From NCBI RefSeq assembly GCF_003143935.1, contig NZ_QFRX01000001.1, positions 4,072,228 to 4,136,227 of the forward strand: a stretch of 64,000 nucleotides of DNA. The letters are read 5' to 3'. Made by a program: the position numbers and the translations under genes. Shown here in pieces: positions 37,709 through 46,755 of this stretch. How positions within the stretch are numbered: the stretch's first letter is position 1; each line of letters begins with the position of its first letter. The DNA comes from Streptomyces sp. Act143. GTDB taxonomy: Bacteria > Actinomycetota > Actinomycetes > Streptomycetales > Streptomycetaceae. Below the pieces are notes generated by a model. That model was given only the letters and a program-made list of their open reading frames with translations, had not been told where the DNA came from and ran no database searches.

Positions 37709-38716
37709 CGGCCGCCGCGACGCGATGACCTTCCGCGCCAGTGACTTCGGGCTGGTCAGGAAGCCGTACCCCCACGACATGTGCATCGTGGCGAGCGCGA
37801 CGGGGATCTGGACCCGGGCCTTCAGGGACAGCCCCTTGCCCGCCGGGAGCGAGCCGAGCAGGATCGCCGCGAGATAGCCGCCGGGGATCACGAACCCGAG
37901 CGGGGTCAGCGCCGCGCCGACCACGAGCCCGGCCGCGATCGCGCACACGGCGACCGGCGGGGCGAGGTAGCGCAGGTTGATGGAGCCGGAGTGGTAGCGG
38001 GCGACCACGTGCCGCCAGCGGCCGTAGTCCTTGTACTGCTTGGCCAGCGCCTTCACCGACGGCCTCGGGCGGTACGACACCTTCAGCTCGGGCGAGAACC
38101 AGATCAGGCCGCCGGCCTCCCTGATCCGGAAGTTCAGCTCCCAGTCCTGGGCGCGGATGAACTCCTCGTTGTAGCCGCCCTGCTGCTCCAGCGCCTCGCG
38201 CCGGAAGACACCGAGGTAGACGGTCTCGGCGGGGCCCGCCTGGCCTCCCGTGTGGAAGACCGCGTTGCCGACACCGATCTTGGAGGTCATCGCGGCGGCC
38301 ACCGCGTCCTCCCAGGCGTTCTCGCCCTCGGCGTGCATGATGCCGCCGACGTTCTGCGCGCCGGTCTCCTCCAGGAGCCGTACGGCGGTGGCGATGTAGT
38401 TCGGCGAGAGCATGCCGTGGCCGTCGACGCGGACGACGATCGGATGGCGGGAGGCCTTGATCGCGGCATTGAGGGCGGCGGGCGTGCGGCCGGTCGGATT
38501 CGGGACGGTGTGCACGCGCGGGTCTTCACGGACGAGCTCGGCGGCGATCTCGTCCGTACGGTCCTGGGACGGACCGAGGGCGATCACGACCTCCATCTCG
38601 CCGGCGTACTCCTGCGCGAGGATCGCTTGGACGGCTCCGCGCAGATGCCGCTCCTCGTTGAGGACGGGCATGATCACAGACACGGCGGGGAGCTGCACGT
38701 CGGGCTTGGCGTTCAT
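37688..38716 (-). CDS. Family 2 glycosyltransferase with C-terminal membrane segments
   Basis: 342 residues. The GT-A domain (about 10-235) has VSVIMPVLNEERHLRGAV, VRVDGHGMLSPNYIA as the Asp-containing metal site (DGH rather than DxD), and RAQDWELNFRIREAGG. Two or three hydrophobic segments (about 255-325) anchor it. Its place inside the LCP island suggests it builds a wall glycopolymer that the LCP proteins attach; the substrate is unknown. ATG 38716. It is convergent with LCP 4 and divergent from LCP 5. Confidence 0.9.
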   Translation of the reverse strand: MNAKPDVQLPAVSVIMPVLNEERHLRGAVQAILAQEYAGEMEVVIALGPSQDRTDEIAAELVREDPRVHTVPNPTGRTPAALNAAIKASRHPIVVRVDGHGMLSPNYIATAVRLLEETGAQNVGGIMHAEGENAWEDAVAAAMTSKIGVGNAVFHTGGQAGPAETVYLGVFRREALEQQGGYNEEFIRAQDWELNFRIREAGGLIWFSPELKVSYRPRPSVKALAKQYKDYGRWRHVVARYHSGSINLRYLAPPVAVCAIAAGLVVGAALTPLGFVIPGGYLAAILLGSLPAGKGLSLKARVQIPVALATMHMSWGYGFLTSPKSLARKVIASRRPAVLSSH

Positions 38717-38857
38717 AGGGGGCTCACGTTACCGCGAACGGGGGACACCGGTGCGCGCCGCCGGGTGCGGTGCACCGGGCCGCAGATCGTATGGGCCTAC
38801 GGTGCTGAAGATCCCATCTAAGGCCCTTTTGGTCCGGTCCCAGCGGAGGTGTCCCCC

Positions 38858-40306
38858 ATGCCCACGCCGCCCCGCCGCTCCCCCGCCGCCCGGCCCCGAC
38901 CGAGGCCGCAGCCGCCCGCCCGGCGGCGGAAGCCGCGTTGGGCCGCACGGGCGGTGACCACGCTCTCCGTGGTCGTCCTCGCCTCGGCCGGCATCGGGCA
39001 CGGCGTGCTCGCCGGCCTCGACGCGGACATCGCCCGCGTGGACCCTTTCAAGGACATGAAGAACCGGCCGCGCGCGGGGCACGGCATGAACGTGCTGCTG
39101 GTCGGCACCGACGGACGCGACAAGATCACCGAGGCCGAGCGGCAGAAGTACCGGCTGGGCGGCGCGCCCTGCCACTGCACCGACACGATCATGATCGTGC
39201 ACATCTCGGAGGACCGGGAGCGGGCCAGCGTGGTGAGCCTGCCGCGCGACTCCTACGCGATGACGCCCCCGCACACCGACCAGACCACCGGCGAGAAGCA
39301 CCACGGCCACCCCATCAAGATCAACGCGGCATACGCGGAAGGCGGCCCCCAGCTCACCGTCCGGACCGTCGAGACGATGACGCACGTGAAGATCGACCAC
39401 TACCTGGAGGTCGACTTCACCAGCTTCATGAAGACGGTGGACGTGCTCGGCGGGGTGAAGATCTGCACCGCCGAGCCCCTGAAGGACGCGTACACCGGCC
39501 TGGACCTGCCCGCCGGCACCCACACCCTGATGGGCGGCGAGGCCCTCCAGTACGTCCGTTCACGGCACATCGACGGCGCGGCGGACCTGGGGCGCATGAA
39601 GCGCCAGCAGCGCTTCATGGCGGCGCTCATCGACCGCGCGACGTCCTCCGGCATCCTCCTGAACCCGATGAAGTTCCGGGACGTCACGCGGGCCGTCCTC
39701 GGCTCCGTACGGGCCGACAAGGAGTTCGGCACGGACGAGCTGCTGGACCTCGGACGGGCGATGCGGAACTTCTCCCCCTCCTCCTCGGAGTTCACGACGG
39801 TCCCGATCGGACAGATGGGGTACGCCGTGAAGGGCGTCGGCTCCACCCTGAAATGGGATGCGAAGAAGGCCGGCCGCCTCTTCCAGGCCCTGCGCGACGA
39901 CAAGCCGCTCGCCGCGCACAAGCCGAAGAGCAAGGCCGTACGGGTGGCCGTCGCCCCGCAGCAGATCCGCGTCCAGGTCGAGAACGGCACCGCCACCGCA
40001 GGACTCGGCCGCCGCGTGGACGCCCAGCTGGCCGCGACCGGCTTCCGCACCACCCACCAGCCGCTCACCTCGGCGAACCGCTCCGTCCAGCGCACGGTCG
40101 TCGCCTACGACCCCCGCTGGGACCGCTCCGCGAAGTCCCTCGCGGCAGCCCTGCCGGGCAGCGAGCTGCGGGCCGTGAAGGGGCAGGGGGCGCTGCTGAA
40201 GGTGATCGCCGGGGCCGACTTCAAGCAGGTGCGGAAGGTGCGGGCGGAGGATCCCTACCAGGGGGAGTTGGGGGTGGTGACGGGGGACGAGGTGGGGTGC
40301 GTCTGA
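38858..40306 (+). CDS. LCP family wall-polymer ligase (LCP 5)
   Basis: 482 residues from ATG 38858 with GGAGG 8 nt upstream (GTG 38849 overlaps that site). A Pro/Arg-rich N terminus precedes a membrane segment at about 32-53. The LCP domain reads NVLLVGTDGRDKITEAE, VVSLPRDSYAMTP and YVRSRHIDGAADLGRMKRQQ. An unusual CHC replaces the spacer before the first strand (GAPCHCTDTIM). A LytR_C-like domain with IRVQVENGTATAGLG follows, and the protein ends VGCV. Confidence 0.92.
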   Translation: MPTPPRRSPAARPRPRPQPPARRRKPRWAARAVTTLSVVVLASAGIGHGVLAGLDADIARVDPFKDMKNRPRAGHGMNVLLVGTDGRDKITEAERQKYRLGGAPCHCTDTIMIVHISEDRERASVVSLPRDSYAMTPPHTDQTTGEKHHGHPIKINAAYAEGGPQLTVRTVETMTHVKIDHYLEVDFTSFMKTVDVLGGVKICTAEPLKDAYTGLDLPAGTHTLMGGEALQYVRSRHIDGAADLGRMKRQQRFMAALIDRATSSGILLNPMKFRDVTRAVLGSVRADKEFGTDELLDLGRAMRNFSPSSSEFTTVPIGQMGYAVKGVGSTLKWDAKKAGRLFQALRDDKPLAAHKPKSKAVRVAVAPQQIRVQVENGTATAGLGRRVDAQLAATGFRTTHQPLTSANRSVQRTVVAYDPRWDRSAKSLAAALPGSELRAVKGQGALLKVIAGADFKQVRKVRAEDPYQGELGVVTGDEVGCV

Positions 40307-40429
40307 CTTCCCTGCCCGTCAGGCCGGAACTTCGGTCAACTTCCGGCCACGGCCGCGAACTTGTGTCTACTTTGGTGCGCATCCCGACCGGTGACGTCCG
40401 GTCAGTGCCGCCCGAAGGAGACCAGGCTC

Positions 40430-41254
40430 ATGTCCGACCCCGCAGGCCCCCGTGACGAAGGCGTCGCACGCATGACCCGGCTCCGGACCGACGTGTCCCA
40501 CTCGGCCCGGATCTGGAACTACTGGCTCGGGGGCAAGGACCACTACCCCGTGGACGAGGAGGTCGGCGACCAGATCCTGTCCTTCGTCCCGGCCCTGCCG
40601 CGCTCGGCCGTCGCGGACCGTGCCTTCCTGGCCCGCGCGGTCCGCTTCCTGGCCGAGGAGGCGGGCATACGGCAGTTCCTCGACATCGGCACCGGACTGC
40701 CGACCGCCGACAACACCCACGAGGTCGCCCAGCGCGTCGACCCCGCGTGCCGGATCGTCTACGTCGACAACGACCCCCTGGTGCTGACCCACGCGCACGC
40801 CCTGCTCACCAGCACGCCCGAGGGCGCCACCGACTACATCGAGGCGGACGTCCACGACCCCGAGGCGATTCTGCGGGGTGCCGCCGAGACCCTCGACCTC
40901 ACCCGCCCCGTCGCGGTCACGATGCTCGGCATCGTCAACTTCGTGATGGACACCGACGAGGCGGTGGGGATCGTGCGCCGGCTCATGGCCGCCCTCCCCT
41001 CGGGGAGCTACCTGGTGATCTCCCACCCGACCACCGAGGTCGACGGCGAGGCGATGAAGACGGCGGTGGAGTACTGGAACAGCCAGGGGTCGGCCCCGAT
41101 GACCCTGCGCAGCCGCGCCGACCTCGCCCGTCTCTTCGAGGACGTCGAGCTCCTGGAACCCGGCATCGTCTCCTGCTCACGCTGGCGGCCGGAGGCGCCG
41201 GAGGGCGAGATCGCGGAGGTCACGCACTTCGGAGGGGTGGCCAGGAAGCCGTGA
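40430..41254 (+). CDS. SAM-dependent methyltransferase, DUF574 family
   Basis: 274-residue class I methyltransferase of the family abundant in Streptomyces. Signatures are SARIWNYWLGGKDHYPVDEE near the N terminus, the SAM-binding FLDIGTGLPTADNTHE, and IVYVDNDPLVLTHAHALL. Family members often sit near developmental or secondary-metabolism genes, but their substrates are mostly unknown. ATG 40430 has AAGGAG 9 nt upstream. It is a stand-alone gene 123 bp after LCP 5. Confidence 0.93.
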   Translation: MSDPAGPRDEGVARMTRLRTDVSHSARIWNYWLGGKDHYPVDEEVGDQILSFVPALPRSAVADRAFLARAVRFLAEEAGIRQFLDIGTGLPTADNTHEVAQRVDPACRIVYVDNDPLVLTHAHALLTSTPEGATDYIEADVHDPEAILRGAAETLDLTRPVAVTMLGIVNFVMDTDEAVGIVRRLMAALPSGSYLVISHPTTEVDGEAMKTAVEYWNSQGSAPMTLRSRADLARLFEDVELLEPGIVSCSRWRPEAPEGEIAEVTHFGGVARKP

Positions 41255-41423
41255 CCCCCGTGGCGGCGGCAGGGTCTCTTCCGGTGGAATCGCCGGGACC
41301 GTGCGTGTGCGTCGGCCACGTTCCGGATTATTACCGTCCGCCCGATGGCGCCGAGCCGCGGGCGGGCGTAGGACGGAAACGCACGGGGCCCGCCCCGGGC
41401 TCCGCATCCCCCGAGGAGGAGCC

Positions 41424-41792
41424 ATGACCCAGCCCGGAATGGCCGGCATGACCGCCATGAGCAAGGAGATGCAGGACTGCGTCGAGGCGTGCATGTCCTG
41501 CCACAGCACGTGCGAGGAAACCATGAGTTCGTGCATGCAGAGGGGCGGCCAGGCCCAGATGCAGATCATGCGCGCGCTCATCGACTGCTCCGAGATGACC
41601 CGCATGTGCGCGGACATGATGATGCGCCGCTCCCCGATGTCGGCCGAGATGTGCGCGATGTGCGCCAAGGCGTGCGACATGTGCGCCGAGGCGTGTACGG
41701 CCATGCCGGACGACCCGATGATGATGCGCTGCGCGGAGGCGTGTCGCCGCTGCGCGGACATGTGCCGCAGCATGGCGGGCGCCACGATGTGA
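41424..41792 (+). CDS. Four-helix bundle copper-binding protein (Csp-like, DUF326)
   Basis: 122 residues, extremely rich in Met and Cys. Repeated CxxxC and CxxC patterns (DCVEACMSCHSTC, MCAMCAKACDMCAEAC, CAEACRRCADMC) line up on helices, as in copper storage proteins Csp1/Csp3, where the bundle core binds many Cu(I) ions. There is no signal peptide, so it is probably cytosolic (Csp3-like). ATG 41424 has GAGGAG 6 nt upstream. No copper exporter or CsoR repressor adjoins it. A duplicated terminator follows. Confidence 0.92.
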   Translation: MTQPGMAGMTAMSKEMQDCVEACMSCHSTCEETMSSCMQRGGQAQMQIMRALIDCSEMTRMCADMMMRRSPMSAEMCAMCAKACDMCAEACTAMPDDPMMMRCAEACRRCADMCRSMAGATM

Positions 41793-41798
41793 GGGCCC

Positions 41799-41868
41799 TG
41801 CCCTGACAGCACTCAAGGGCACCCGGTGGGGTGTGCCCTGACAGCACTCAAGGGCACCCGGTGGGGTG
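41799..41868 (+). repeat. Perfect 35-bp tandem duplication
   Basis: Two identical 35-bp copies, 41799-41833 and 41834-41868, directly after the copper-protein stop. Each contains the left part and loop of the terminator stem below. The perfect identity suggests a recent duplication. Confidence 0.97.
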
Positions 41869-41873
41869 CCCTT
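41850..41873. terminator. Terminator between copper protein and LCP 6
   Basis: AAGGGCACCC / GGGTGCCCTT, a perfect 10-bp stem with GGTG loop, built from the second 35-bp copy and its flank. The first copy can form a weaker version. It serves the two convergent genes. Confidence 0.85.
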
Positions 41874-41916
41874 GGTCCGTCGGTGCGCGGCGCTGCAGGA
41901 GGCCGCCGAGAGGGGT

Positions 41917-43218
41917 TCAGTTGCCGGAGACGGTCACCTTCTCGTCGTTCTTCAGCTCCTCCACCAGCGTCTTCACCTTCGCCTTGTCCCAGACGAGGTT
42001 GCCGCCGGTGGAGCCGGAGATCGGCATGTTCATCGACTTGCCGTCGCCGCCGTTGACGCTCTTCATCGCCCAGAACATGTCCGCGAGGTCGAACAGGCCC
42101 ATGTCCTTGTCGACGATGAGGGAGTCCAGGCCCGCGCCCATGGTCGGGTAGAGCTTGAAGGGGTTGAGGACCGTCGCCGGGGTGGCGACCTTGTTGGCGA
42201 GGGCGGAGAGGAACTTCTGCTGGTTCTTCGTGCGGTCCAGGTCGGAGCCCGCGAGGGCGTACCGGGTGCGGACGAAGGCCAGGGCCTGCTCGCCGTTCAG
42301 GGTCTGCTTGCCCGCCTCGAAGTCGGCGCCGGACTTGGTGTCCTTCATGCCGCCCTTCGGGATGGTGATGTCGACGCCGCCGACCGCGTCCACGATGTTG
42401 GCGAAGCCGGCGAAGCCGATCTCGACGTAGTGGTCGATGTGCAGGCCGGTGTTGTACTCGACGGTGCGGACGAGAAGCTCGGGGCCGTCCTCGGCGTAGG
42501 CGGCGTTGAGCTTCACGTGGCGGCCGGTGCCCTGGTAGGTCTTGCCGGACTCGGAGCCCCTGTACGTCGGGATCTCCACGTCGGAGTCGCGCGGCAGGGA
42601 GATCAGCGTGTCGCCGTTGTCGCCGGTGTGCAGGATCATCATCGAGTCCGTGCGCTTGCCCTCGGCGGACCCGGTGTGCAGCTTCTTCTTCTCCTCGGCG
42701 GACATGCCCGCACGGCTGTCGGAGCCGACGATCAGGTAGTTGGTGCCCTTGCCCGAGTCCGGCCGGTCGATGACCTTGGACAGGTCGACCTCGCGGTTGA
42801 GCTTGGAGTCGGCCCAGAAGTACGTGCCGATCGTCGTCACGACCAGCACGGTCACGACCGTGATCGCCGTCCACTTGATCCGGCGCCGCCAGTTCGGCGC
42901 GGGGCGCTCGCCGCGGGTACGGCCACCGGGGCCGGCCGGGCCGCCACCGCCGTAGACCTGGCCGGTGTTGTAGCCGCTGTCGTAGCCGTCGACGGCGGTG
43001 TCGCCGCCGTAGCCCCCGCCGCTGCCGTAGGAGGGCTGCGGGGGGACTCCGCCGCCGTAGGGCGGCGCGGACTGGCCGGGGCCGCCCCCGTGCCCGCCCG
43101 AGGCGGGCCGGCGGACCTGCCGCATGGCGCGCGCGCCTTCAGGCTGCGCGCTCGCGCTGCCGCGTCCGTACCGGTTGCCGCGGTTCTCGTCGGACCATGC
43201 CTCGGGCCAATCGTTCAT
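41917..43218 (-). CDS. LCP family wall-polymer ligase without C-terminal extension (LCP 6)
   Basis: 433 residues from ATG 43218 (MNDWPEAW). The long cytoplasmic N terminus is rich in Gly, Tyr and Pro (about 40-100), and the membrane segment is at about 116-134. The LCP domain has NYLIVGSDSRAGMS, LISLPRDSDVEIP and FVRTRYALAGSDLDRTKNQQ. It lacks the LytR_C domain and, unlike the five neighbours, has no Cys, so it forms a separate branch. Opposite strand to LCP 1-5. Confidence 0.93.
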   Translation of the reverse strand: MNDWPEAWSDENRGNRYGRGSASAQPEGARAMRQVRRPASGGHGGGPGQSAPPYGGGVPPQPSYGSGGGYGGDTAVDGYDSGYNTGQVYGGGGPAGPGGRTRGERPAPNWRRRIKWTAITVVTVLVVTTIGTYFWADSKLNREVDLSKVIDRPDSGKGTNYLIVGSDSRAGMSAEEKKKLHTGSAEGKRTDSMMILHTGDNGDTLISLPRDSDVEIPTYRGSESGKTYQGTGRHVKLNAAYAEDGPELLVRTVEYNTGLHIDHYVEIGFAGFANIVDAVGGVDITIPKGGMKDTKSGADFEAGKQTLNGEQALAFVRTRYALAGSDLDRTKNQQKFLSALANKVATPATVLNPFKLYPTMGAGLDSLIVDKDMGLFDLADMFWAMKSVNGGDGKSMNMPISGSTGGNLVWDKAKVKTLVEELKNDEKVTVSGN

Positions 43219-43337
43219 GCGGCCAAGTGTGCAGGGATCGGCTGTGCCCTTTACAAGGGTCGTAGGAAAATCAGGGCACTGCTGTTGCGAACCCAACACA
43301 AAAGCCGCTGATGTGACCTCGGCATAAGGTGGAGGGC

Positions 43338-43886
43338 ATGACAGACCAGGCCCCCGCAGCGGAGTCCGACATTCCCGGCAAGCCCACGTCGGCGTCCCGC
43401 ACCACGCTCAGCCACATCATGACCCACAACGACACCAACCTTCTGGGGACGGTGCACGGCGGCGTGATCATGAAGCTGGTCGACGACGCGGCGGGCGCGG
43501 TGGCCGGACGGCACAGCGGCGGGCCCGCCGTGACCGCGTCCATGGACGAGATGGCGTTCCTGGAGCCGGTCCGCGTCGGCGACCTCGTCCATGTGAAGGC
43601 CCAGGTCAACTGGACCGGCCGGACCTCCATGGAGGTCGGGGTGCGGGTGCTGGCCGAGCGCTGGAACGAGTCCGCCCCGGCCACCCAGGTCGGCTCCGCG
43701 TATCTCGTCTTCGCCGCGGTCGACGCCGACGGCAAGCCCCGCGCGGTGCCGCCGGTCATCCCGGAGACCGAACGCGACAAGCGGCGCTACCAGGAGGCCC
43801 AGATCCGCCGCACCCACCGGCTGGCCAGGCGCCGCGCGATCATGGAGCTGCGGGAGAAGCGGGCGGCGGAGGGGTTCGAGGACTGA
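43338..43886 (+). CDS. Acyl-CoA thioesterase (hotdog fold)
   Basis: 182 residues. One hotdog domain carries SHIMTHNDTNLLGTVHGGVIMKLVDDAAG, in which Asn and Asp are the family's catalytic candidates, then DEMAFLEPVRVGDLVHVKAQV. The C-terminal ~35 residues are a basic helix (RRTHRLARRRAIMELREKR). It hydrolyses acyl-CoA to free acid and CoA; chain preference cannot be read. ATG 43338 with GGAGG upstream. A long terminator follows before the convergent acyl-CoA dehydrogenase. Confidence 0.93.
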   Translation: MTDQAPAAESDIPGKPTSASRTTLSHIMTHNDTNLLGTVHGGVIMKLVDDAAGAVAGRHSGGPAVTASMDEMAFLEPVRVGDLVHVKAQVNWTGRTSMEVGVRVLAERWNESAPATQVGSAYLVFAAVDADGKPRAVPPVIPETERDKRRYQEAQIRRTHRLARRRAIMELREKRAAEGFED

Positions 43887-43896
43887 GGCGGACCGA

Positions 43897-43942
43897 GACG
43901 GGAAGGGGGCGCCCGGGTGTCACCGGGCGCCCCCTTCCCGTC
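43897..43942. terminator. 20-bp perfect-stem terminator
   Basis: Arms 43897-43916 and 43923-43942 are exactly complementary with a 6-nt loop, between the convergent thioesterase and acyl-CoA dehydrogenase genes. Confidence 0.95.
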
Positions 43943-43949
43943 TGAGCCG

Positions 43950-45107
43950 TTACGGAAGGTTCCGCGCCATGACGATGCGCTGGACCTGGTTCGTACCCTC
44001 ATAGATTTGTGTGATTTTCGCATCACGCATCATGCGCTCCACCGGGTAGTCCCGCGTGTAGCCGTACCCGCCCAGCAGCTGCACCGCGTCCGTGGTGACC
44101 TCCATCGCCACGTCCGAGGCGAAGCACTTGGCCGCCGCGCCCTGGAAGGTCAGGTCGCTGTCGCCGCGCTCGGAGGCGGCCGCGGCCTGATAGGTGAGGG
44201 CACGGGCGGCGGCGATCTTCATCGCCATGTCGGCGAGCATGAACTGGATGCCCTGGAAGTCGGCGATCGCCTTGCCGAACTGCTTGCGCTCCTGGACATA
44301 GCCCTTGGCGTAGTCAAGGGCCCCCTGGGCGACACCCAGCGCCTGCGCCGCGATGGTGATGCGGGTGTGGTCCAGGGTCTTCATCGCCGTGGCGAAGCCG
44401 GTGCCCTCCTCGCCGATCATGCGGTCGGCGGGGATGCGGACGTTGTCGAGGTAGACCTCGCGGGTCGGGGAGCCCTTGATGCCGAGCTTCTTCTCCGGGG
44501 CGCCGAAGGAGACGCCCTCGTCGGACTTCTCGACGACGAAGGCCGAGATGCCCTTGCTGCGCTTCTCGGGGTCCGTCACGGCCATCACCGTGTAGTACTC
44601 GGACTCGCCCGCGTTGGTGATCCAGCGCTTCACGCCGTTGAGGATCCAGTGGTCGCCGTCACGGACCGCGCGGGTCTTCATGCCGGCCGCGTCGGAACCC
44701 GCGTCGGGCTCGGAGAGGCAGTAGGAGAACATGCCCTCGCCCTTGGCGAGCGGGGCCATGTACTTCTTCTTCAGCTCCTCGGAGCCGGAGAGGATCACCG
44801 GGAGCGAGCCCAGCTTGTTCACCGCGGGGATCAGGGAGGACGAGACGCAGACGCGCGCCACCTCCTCGATCACGATCACCGTGGCCAGCGCGTCGGCGCC
44901 GGCGCCGCCGTACTCCTCGGGCACGTGGACGGCGTGCAGGTCGTTGGCGACCAGGGCCTCGAGGGCCTCGCGCGGGAAGCGGGCCTCCTCGTCCACCGCG
45001 GCGGCGTACGGCGCGATCTTCGCCTCGGCCAGCGAGCGGATGGCGTCGCGGAGCATGTCGTGCTCCTCGGACGGGCGGTACAGGTCGAAGTCAGCCGATC
45101 CGGCCAA
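43950..45107 (-). CDS. Acyl-CoA dehydrogenase
   Basis: FAD enzyme oxidising acyl-CoA to trans-2-enoyl-CoA. 385 residues, a normal length for short/medium-chain members. Flavin/substrate motif YCLSEPDAGSDAAGMKTRA, then WITNAGESEYYTVMA. The C-terminal signature is LLGGYGYTRDYPVERMMRDA, with the catalytic base Glu370 in IYEGTNQVQRIVMARNLP. The start is TTG 45107 (GGGAG about 11 nt upstream). From memory the mycobacterial fadE25 beside purE is the counterpart. Convergent with a thioesterase across a shared terminator. Confidence 0.95.
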   Translation of the reverse strand: MAGSADFDLYRPSEEHDMLRDAIRSLAEAKIAPYAAAVDEEARFPREALEALVANDLHAVHVPEEYGGAGADALATVIVIEEVARVCVSSSLIPAVNKLGSLPVILSGSEELKKKYMAPLAKGEGMFSYCLSEPDAGSDAAGMKTRAVRDGDHWILNGVKRWITNAGESEYYTVMAVTDPEKRSKGISAFVVEKSDEGVSFGAPEKKLGIKGSPTREVYLDNVRIPADRMIGEEGTGFATAMKTLDHTRITIAAQALGVAQGALDYAKGYVQERKQFGKAIADFQGIQFMLADMAMKIAAARALTYQAAAASERGDSDLTFQGAAAKCFASDVAMEVTTDAVQLLGGYGYTRDYPVERMMRDAKITQIYEGTNQVQRIVMARNLP

Positions 45108-45287
45108 GGTGTCTCACGCTCCCAGTGCGCTGCGGTGGTCCACGCTAATTACCGTTAAGTAACTCAAATTTTAGGGGCCTGCCCACGGGAGTGATACGTG
45201 AGCTTGGCGACAGCGGGAAAATTGCCCGCGGAACGGCCCGACTATGCTCGGCTCCGCATCACCGGCATCCCCCCATCTGGAGCATCC

Positions 45288-46631
45288 ATGGCCCTCAAGA
45301 TCACCGTGATCGGCACCGGCTATCTCGGCGCGACGCACGCCGCGGCGATGGCCGAGCTGGGCTTCGAGGTGCTGGCCCTGGACGTCGTACCGGAGAAGAT
45401 CGAGAAGCTGGAGCGCGGCGAGGCCCCGATGTTCGAGCCCGGCCTCGACGAGCTGCTGCGCAAGCACGTCGCCGGGATCGAGGGGTCCTCCGGGCGGCTG
45501 CGCTTCACCATGGACTGGGCCGAGATCGGCGCCTTCGGCGATGTGCACTTCCTGTGCATCAACACTCCGCAGAAGCACGGCGAGTACGCCTGCGACATGA
45601 GTTACGTCGACTCCGCCTTCGCCTCGCTCGCCCCCCACCTGACCGGCCCCGCCCTGGTCGTCGGCAAGTCCACGGTCCCGGTCGGGTCCGCGGAGCGGCT
45701 GGCCCGCTATCTCGCCGAGCACTCCCCCGCCGGCGAGGACGCGGAGCTGGCCTGGAACCCGGAGTTCCTGCGCGAGGGCTTCGCCGTCGACGACACCCTG
45801 CACCCGGACCGGATCGTGGTCGGGGTGCGCAGCGAGCGGGCGGAGAAGCTGCTGCGTGAGGTGTACGCGACGCCGCTGGCCGAGGGCACGCCGTTCGTCG
45901 TGACCGACTTCCCGACCGCCGAGCTGGTGAAGACCTCGGCGAACTCCTTCCTCGCCACGAAGATCTCCTTCATCAACGCGATGGCGGAGGTGTGCGAGGC
46001 CGCGGGCGGGGACGTGGCGAAGCTGGCGGAGGCCATCGGGTACGACGACCGGATCGGGAAGAAGTTCCTGCGGGCCGGGATCGGGTTCGGTGGTGGCTGT
46101 CTGCCGAAGGACATCCGCGCCTTCATGGCCCGCGCCGGTGAGCTGGGGGCCGACCAGGCGCTGACCTTCCTCCGCGAGATCGACTCGATCAACATGCGGC
46201 AGCGCGGGCAGATGGTCGAGCTGGCGCGCGAGGCGCTGGGCGGCGGGCCGTTCCTGGGCAAGCGGGTCGCGGTGCTGGGCGCCACCTTCAAGCCGGACTC
46301 CGACGACGTACGGGACTCGCCCGCGCTCAACGTCGCCGGGCAGATCCACCTCCAGGGCGGCCAGGTGACCGTCTACGACCCCAAGGGCATGGACAACGCC
46401 CGCCGCGTCTTCCCGACGCTCGGCTACGCCGACAGCGCCCTGGAGGCGGTGCGGGGTGCCGATGTCGTGCTGCATCTGACGGAGTGGCGGGAGTTCCGCG
46501 AGCTGGACCCGGCGGCGCTGGGCGAGGCCACGGCGCACCGGGTGATCCTCGACGGGCGCAACGCGCTCGACCCGGTGCTGTGGCGCAAGGCGGGGTGGAC
46601 GTACCGGGCGATGGGCCGGCCGACGGCCTGA
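45288..46631 (+). CDS. UDP-glucose / GDP-mannose dehydrogenase family protein
   Basis: NAD-dependent four-electron oxidation of a nucleotide hexose to the uronic acid. 447 residues. The N-terminal Rossmann motif is VIGTGYLGATHAAAMAELG. The central domain has NPEFLREGFAVDD, and the catalytic Cys271 is in GIGFGGGCLPKDIRAF. The C-terminal domain has TFKPDSDDVRDSPALNVA. Closest by sequence is UDP-glucose 6-dehydrogenase. The product UDP-glucuronate could feed wall teichuronic-type polymers, consistent with the LCP island upstream. ATG 45288. A strong terminator follows. Confidence 0.93.
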   Translation: MALKITVIGTGYLGATHAAAMAELGFEVLALDVVPEKIEKLERGEAPMFEPGLDELLRKHVAGIEGSSGRLRFTMDWAEIGAFGDVHFLCINTPQKHGEYACDMSYVDSAFASLAPHLTGPALVVGKSTVPVGSAERLARYLAEHSPAGEDAELAWNPEFLREGFAVDDTLHPDRIVVGVRSERAEKLLREVYATPLAEGTPFVVTDFPTAELVKTSANSFLATKISFINAMAEVCEAAGGDVAKLAEAIGYDDRIGKKFLRAGIGFGGGCLPKDIRAFMARAGELGADQALTFLREIDSINMRQRGQMVELAREALGGGPFLGKRVAVLGATFKPDSDDVRDSPALNVAGQIHLQGGQVTVYDPKGMDNARRVFPTLGYADSALEAVRGADVVLHLTEWREFRELDPAALGEATAHRVILDGRNALDPVLWRKAGWTYRAMGRPTA

Positions 46632-46650
46632 TCCCCGCGGGCGCAAGGCG

Positions 46651-46689
46651 ACGCCGGTTCGGCCGAGGCTCAGTCGGCCGAACCGGCGT
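46651..46689 (+). terminator. 16-bp stem terminator after the UDP-sugar dehydrogenase
   Basis: Arms 46651-46666 and 46674-46689 with a 7-nt loop, followed by CTTGTTG. Confidence 0.93.
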
Positions 46690-46755
46690 CTTGTTGCATT
46701 CTGCACCACGGGGGTTGCGCGCGGCCGGTGAACCGGCGGTGGAGCATCGGCCGGA

